Shown here: positions 60,845 to 64,000 of the stretch, piece by piece
Layout of the letters: every line of letters starts with the position of its first letter
Numbering within the stretch: the first letter of the stretch is position 1
Assembly (NCBI GenBank): GCA_023376005.1
Contig: CM042163.1
Span: forward strand, 5,170,495 to 5,234,494
Source: Doryteuthis pealeii
Taxonomy: Eukaryota; Mollusca; Cephalopoda; Myopsida; Loliginidae
Direction of reading: 5' to 3'
DNA length: 64,000 nt
Position numbers and translations under genes: made by a program
The notes under the pieces: model-generated
Told to the model about the DNA's origin: nothing
Seen by the model: only the letters and a program-made list of their open reading frames with translations
Databases searched by the model: none

Positions 60845-61330
60845 TCCATGCGTAGGTGTATGTTTGGGTGTGTCCCCGTAGGGGAACGAAGGCGCATCGG
60901 TCAATGGAAGTTCGGGAAGGCTATAAAAATGTACAACCACCTTAAATTGAAACCACTTAAACATAATATCTTTAAATGTCTAGTTTTAAGAGAAAATGTG
61001 TCTCGAAAAGTTAAGGATCTAAAAATTGGGGACACTCAGACTGGGGGAAAAAGTAATGTTCATAATTTTAGGAGAAATTGGAGACCATGAGTCTGGCCAA
61101 AAAAGTTATGACCAATTTCTGGGTGGTCAAATAAACTGGGTCGGCTCGGTGATAATTCTGCATATATTCAGCTGGATCGAGCACCAAGGAGCAGATTCGA
61201 ACCATTAGTCAGGGCGATAGTATCGTCCCGGTAGCAGTAGATAGAAAATAAGCAAATCCACACCATTGAAGCTGATTTAATTGCCCTCTGCTCTACCACA
61301 AACTGCACAAAGTGTCACACCTTCCTCCTC
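60845..61330 (-). mobile_element. Probable SINE-like insert, copy 3
   Basis: Counterpart of 43,600-44,085. The minus strand contains GGTTCGAATCTGCTCC, a good B box, and a GTTTGTGGTAGAGCAGAGGG head region. Confidence 0.45.
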
Positions 61331-61799
61331 CATTCGCGTCCTGTCTTCAAACTTTGTATTGTCGTGTTTTTCTTATCCTTATGAACTTGTCTCTAGCTCA
61401 TGCCTTTCAAACTGGTCAGCACAGAATATTACAATGCCCCCTGTGAAATGAAGGTGCACAGGTTACAGAGCGGAATTTCACAGAAGTGAAATACACAAAA
61501 AAGAATTATACATGCAAGAACAAATATATTAAATCAGACTTGCAGTAGAAGACAGACAGTCGCGATTAGAATGGCAAACCGTAAATAAAATTAGTGGTAG
61601 GAAAAGTACCTCGAGTTTCAAAGTTAAAGGCAACCGGTCAAAAAGATTGACTCTAGAAGTGGAAAGACCACTTCCAGAAACTGTTAGGACCCTCCCCACA
61701 AACAAAAAAAATCATAGAAAATAATATTTAAAAAATAAGGAATAACCAATTAGACATTAAGCTAGAAGATTTTACAATAGAAATACTAAACCAGTTGCT

Positions 61800-63999
61800 T
61801 AGGGAGTCTGCCTTCTTTCATCATAACAAGATGTCTAGCCCAGCACATTTGGCTTCATATAAATATTTAAGATTCTCCTGAGACGTCTGATGGAATCTCT
61901 CCAATGCTTTAATGTGGCGACGATACGTAGTCCACGTCTCCGAAGAATTTAGGAGTAGAGACAGAACACACGATTTGTACACACTGAGCTTCGTTCTGAC
62001 GGTAATAGCTCTGTCTGACCACACACGTCTCTCGAGCCCACCAAATGTCTTGCTGGCTCGTTCAACCCTTAGAGATATTCTTGAATCAAGTGTTCTATCT
62101 CTGGATAGAGCGCTGCCAAGATAAACGAATGAGTCAACCACCTTCAGTCTGGTCCCCTTGACGTAGATGTTGGGTACCACACACGTCTCTCGAGCCCACC
62201 AAATGTCTTGCTGGCTCGTTCAACCCTTAGAGATATTCTTGAATCAAGTGTTCTATCTCTGGATAGAGCGCTGCCAAGATAAACGAATGAGTCAACCACC
62301 TTCAGTCTGGTCCCCTTGACGTAGATGTTGGGTACCACACACGTCTCTCGAGCCCACCAAATGCCTTGCTGGCTCGTTCAACCCTTAGAGATATTCTTGA
62401 ATCAAGGGTTCCATCTCTGGATAGAGCGCTGCCAAGATAAACGAATGAGTCAACCACTTTCAGTCTGGTCCCCTTGACGTAGATGTTGGGTACCACATAC
62501 TGATGACCGGGTGGTGGAGTGAGCATCACTTTAGTTTTCTCTAAATTGATGGTGAGTCGAAAGACAGTGCAAACTCCAGAGAAGAGATCCATTATTTCCT
62601 GCATGTCCTCTTCAGTGTGAGCAACGAAGTCTGCATCATCAGCGTAGAGAAGTTCACAGACGATTGTCTGGAAGATTCTAGATTTAGCATTAAAACGAGC
62701 GAGGTTGAAGACTCTGCCAGTGGTTCGGAATCGTATAAAGACATCAGCATTACGGTCCCGGAAAGCATATGACAGAGTCGCCACAAAGTGGAGAACAATG
62801 TCGGTGCAAGGATGTCACCGTGTTTAACTCCGTTGTCCCTGGCTATTGGCTCCAAAATTGACCCGTTGAAATGGAAGCTTGCTTTCATGTATTGATGAAG
62901 TTGTTAAAAAATGGACACGAATCCCGGTGGGCATTCAAGTTTCCTGAGAATTGACTATAGGGCTGGCATATTCACCGCGTCAAACGCTTTCGTTAGATCC
63001 ATAAAGACTTGGTAGAGTGCTACTGTTGTTCTATGCACATCTCCTGAAGTTGCCGAACAGAAAAGATCATATCCATCGTTCCATGATCGGATCTGAAGCC
63101 ACTTTCTGGGATGACCGAAGTATTTACCAACCTGGTTAGTCGGTTAAGCCGGACCTTAGAAAAGACTATGCCCACCATATCGAGAAGGTTTATACCTCGA
63201 TAATAGCTGCAAACCGACCTTGTACAATGAGATGAAGATAACATCGGTCCAATCCTGAGGGACAGGTGTACCCAAACATACATCAGAAATAAGACGGTGG
63301 ACCCCTGCGGTGATTTTGTCACCATCTCAGCGGAGAACCTCAACGGGGATGTCATCAAGACCAGGTCCCTTTCCGGTGTTACTTCCTTGATTGTTTCGCA
63401 GATCTCGCCGATGGTGGGATGATCCATCATCTTATGGCTTATGTCCCACTGAAGTAGACCGTCGAGGACACTGTCATTAATTAGCCTGGGGCGCCCCCTT
63501 GAGAGGGAATGCCGAAGGGATCGACGCAATTTTTGTTCTTTCCCACCCATGAGCTTCGGCTTGTGGGTGGGCCCACGTTAAAACAAGGCCTTGTGCCTAG
63601 CCCATACAAGTGGGGTATGAGGCAAATACCCACTGTTATTAATGACTGAGGCATTGTAAAATAGATCCACGAAGTTTTCTGTCCATCGCTTCATGATACT
63701 CTCGGAGATTTTTATGGAGATGGGACCCGTTCTTCGATTTGAGGGATACCATTGTGGGCCAAACACTTGTCTGATTAAGTAGTACAGTTTTTAGCGTCCT
63801 TGCTATCATAGACTTTCTGGGTCCTCTTGAAAATGTCCAGCCACCACTGGTGTTTCATCCTACGTGAGTTGCGTTGGAATGGTGATTTTGCACTTCTGAA
63901 ATTTCTGTCATGAAGATTCACGGTCTTTAGAAAATGCACTGAGATATTTTTAGTACAGCTTGTTTTTCTATTCCAAAAGTTTGTTGATTCGATGATCAT
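61800..63999 (-). pseudogene. Endonuclease/RT, copy 3 (5' part outside window)
   Basis: Seen on minus: WTENFVDLF, ESGFRSDHGTMDMIF, TKAFDAVN (about 62,971-62,995), NGVKHGDILAPTLFS, LLYADDADFVAHTEEDMQEI (YADD at 62,635-62,646), INLEKTKVMLTPPPGHQYV, VDSFVYLGSALSRD three times, TKLSVYKSCVLSLLLNSSET, WTTYRRHIKALERFHQ. It is better preserved than copy 2, but with the same frame break after LAPTLFS as copy 1. Confidence 0.85.
62005..62510 (-). repeat. Three ~166-bp tandem repeats in the RT C-terminus, copy 3
   Basis: ACACGTCTCTCGAGCCCACC through GACGTAGATGTTGGGT is repeated three times. On minus this triplicates the block PNIYVKGTRLKVVDSFVYLG to GGLERRV. The unit nearest the YADD box has the GGGTTCCATCTC variant, the other two TGTTCTATCTC. 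Copy 1 has a single unit. Confidence 0.9.
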
Positions 64000-64000
64000 T

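Larger units (their letters stand above)
59036..64000. mobile_element. Chimeric LINE unit, copy 3 (same orientation as copy 1; runs off the window)
   Basis: Starts AGCGTTTATTTTATG like copy 1 at 41,776 and continues collinearly to the window end, where it is still in the linker upstream of the RT (equivalent to ~46,440 of copy 1). It joins copy 2 head to head with only a few bases between. Confidence 0.85.

Overview
This window is AT-rich animal nuclear DNA. It has one convincing protein-coding gene, no operons, very abundant (TA)n and other simple repeats, tRNA-derived SINEs, decayed non-LTR retrotransposons and foldback/MITE-like elements. The repeat style and the HMG-box protein suggest a lophotrochozoan invertebrate, most likely a mollusc and perhaps a cephalopod. 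That placement is inference from general repeat character, not proof.

Layout. 1-16.8 kb is a patchwork of repeats: 3' ends of one LINE family with a 110-bp unit that is often tandemly amplified, SINEs, foldback elements and two decayed Penelope-like termini. 16.8-31.3 kb is AT-rich non-coding DNA with one mariner transposase remnant at 20.1-20.3 kb; its right part probably includes the 3' UTR of the gene. 31,380-32,057 (minus) is a single-exon reading frame for a two-HMG-box chromatin protein of the HMGB/DSP1 type with a 22-residue acidic tail. Its promoter-like, CpG-containing upstream region extends to about 33.5 kb. 34.7-41.7 kb is another repeat patchwork of SINEs, MITEs and a Penelope-like palindrome. 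41.8-47.0 kb is a chimeric repeat unit made of two truncated LINEs joined tail to tail: an endonuclease part on plus and an endonuclease/reverse-transcriptase part on minus. 47.5-51.1 kb is a giant (TA)n-dominated tract split by about 1 kb of complex sequence. 53.4-64.0 kb holds two more copies of the 41.8-47.0 kb unit, arranged head to head as an inverted duplication of about 5 kb per arm.

The strongest unusual signals are two. First, palindromic Penelope-like termini at 39.4, 47.1 and 53.3 kb carry a motif that folds as a minimal type I hammerhead ribozyme; the copy at 53,341-53,395 keeps all core bases. Second, the 53.4-64.0 kb inverted duplication has arms that share private features, while one arm is full of small indels. 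It is either a recent palindromic duplication or a long-read foldback/assembly artefact. Apart from the HMGB gene, every coding trace seen belongs to a dead transposable element.
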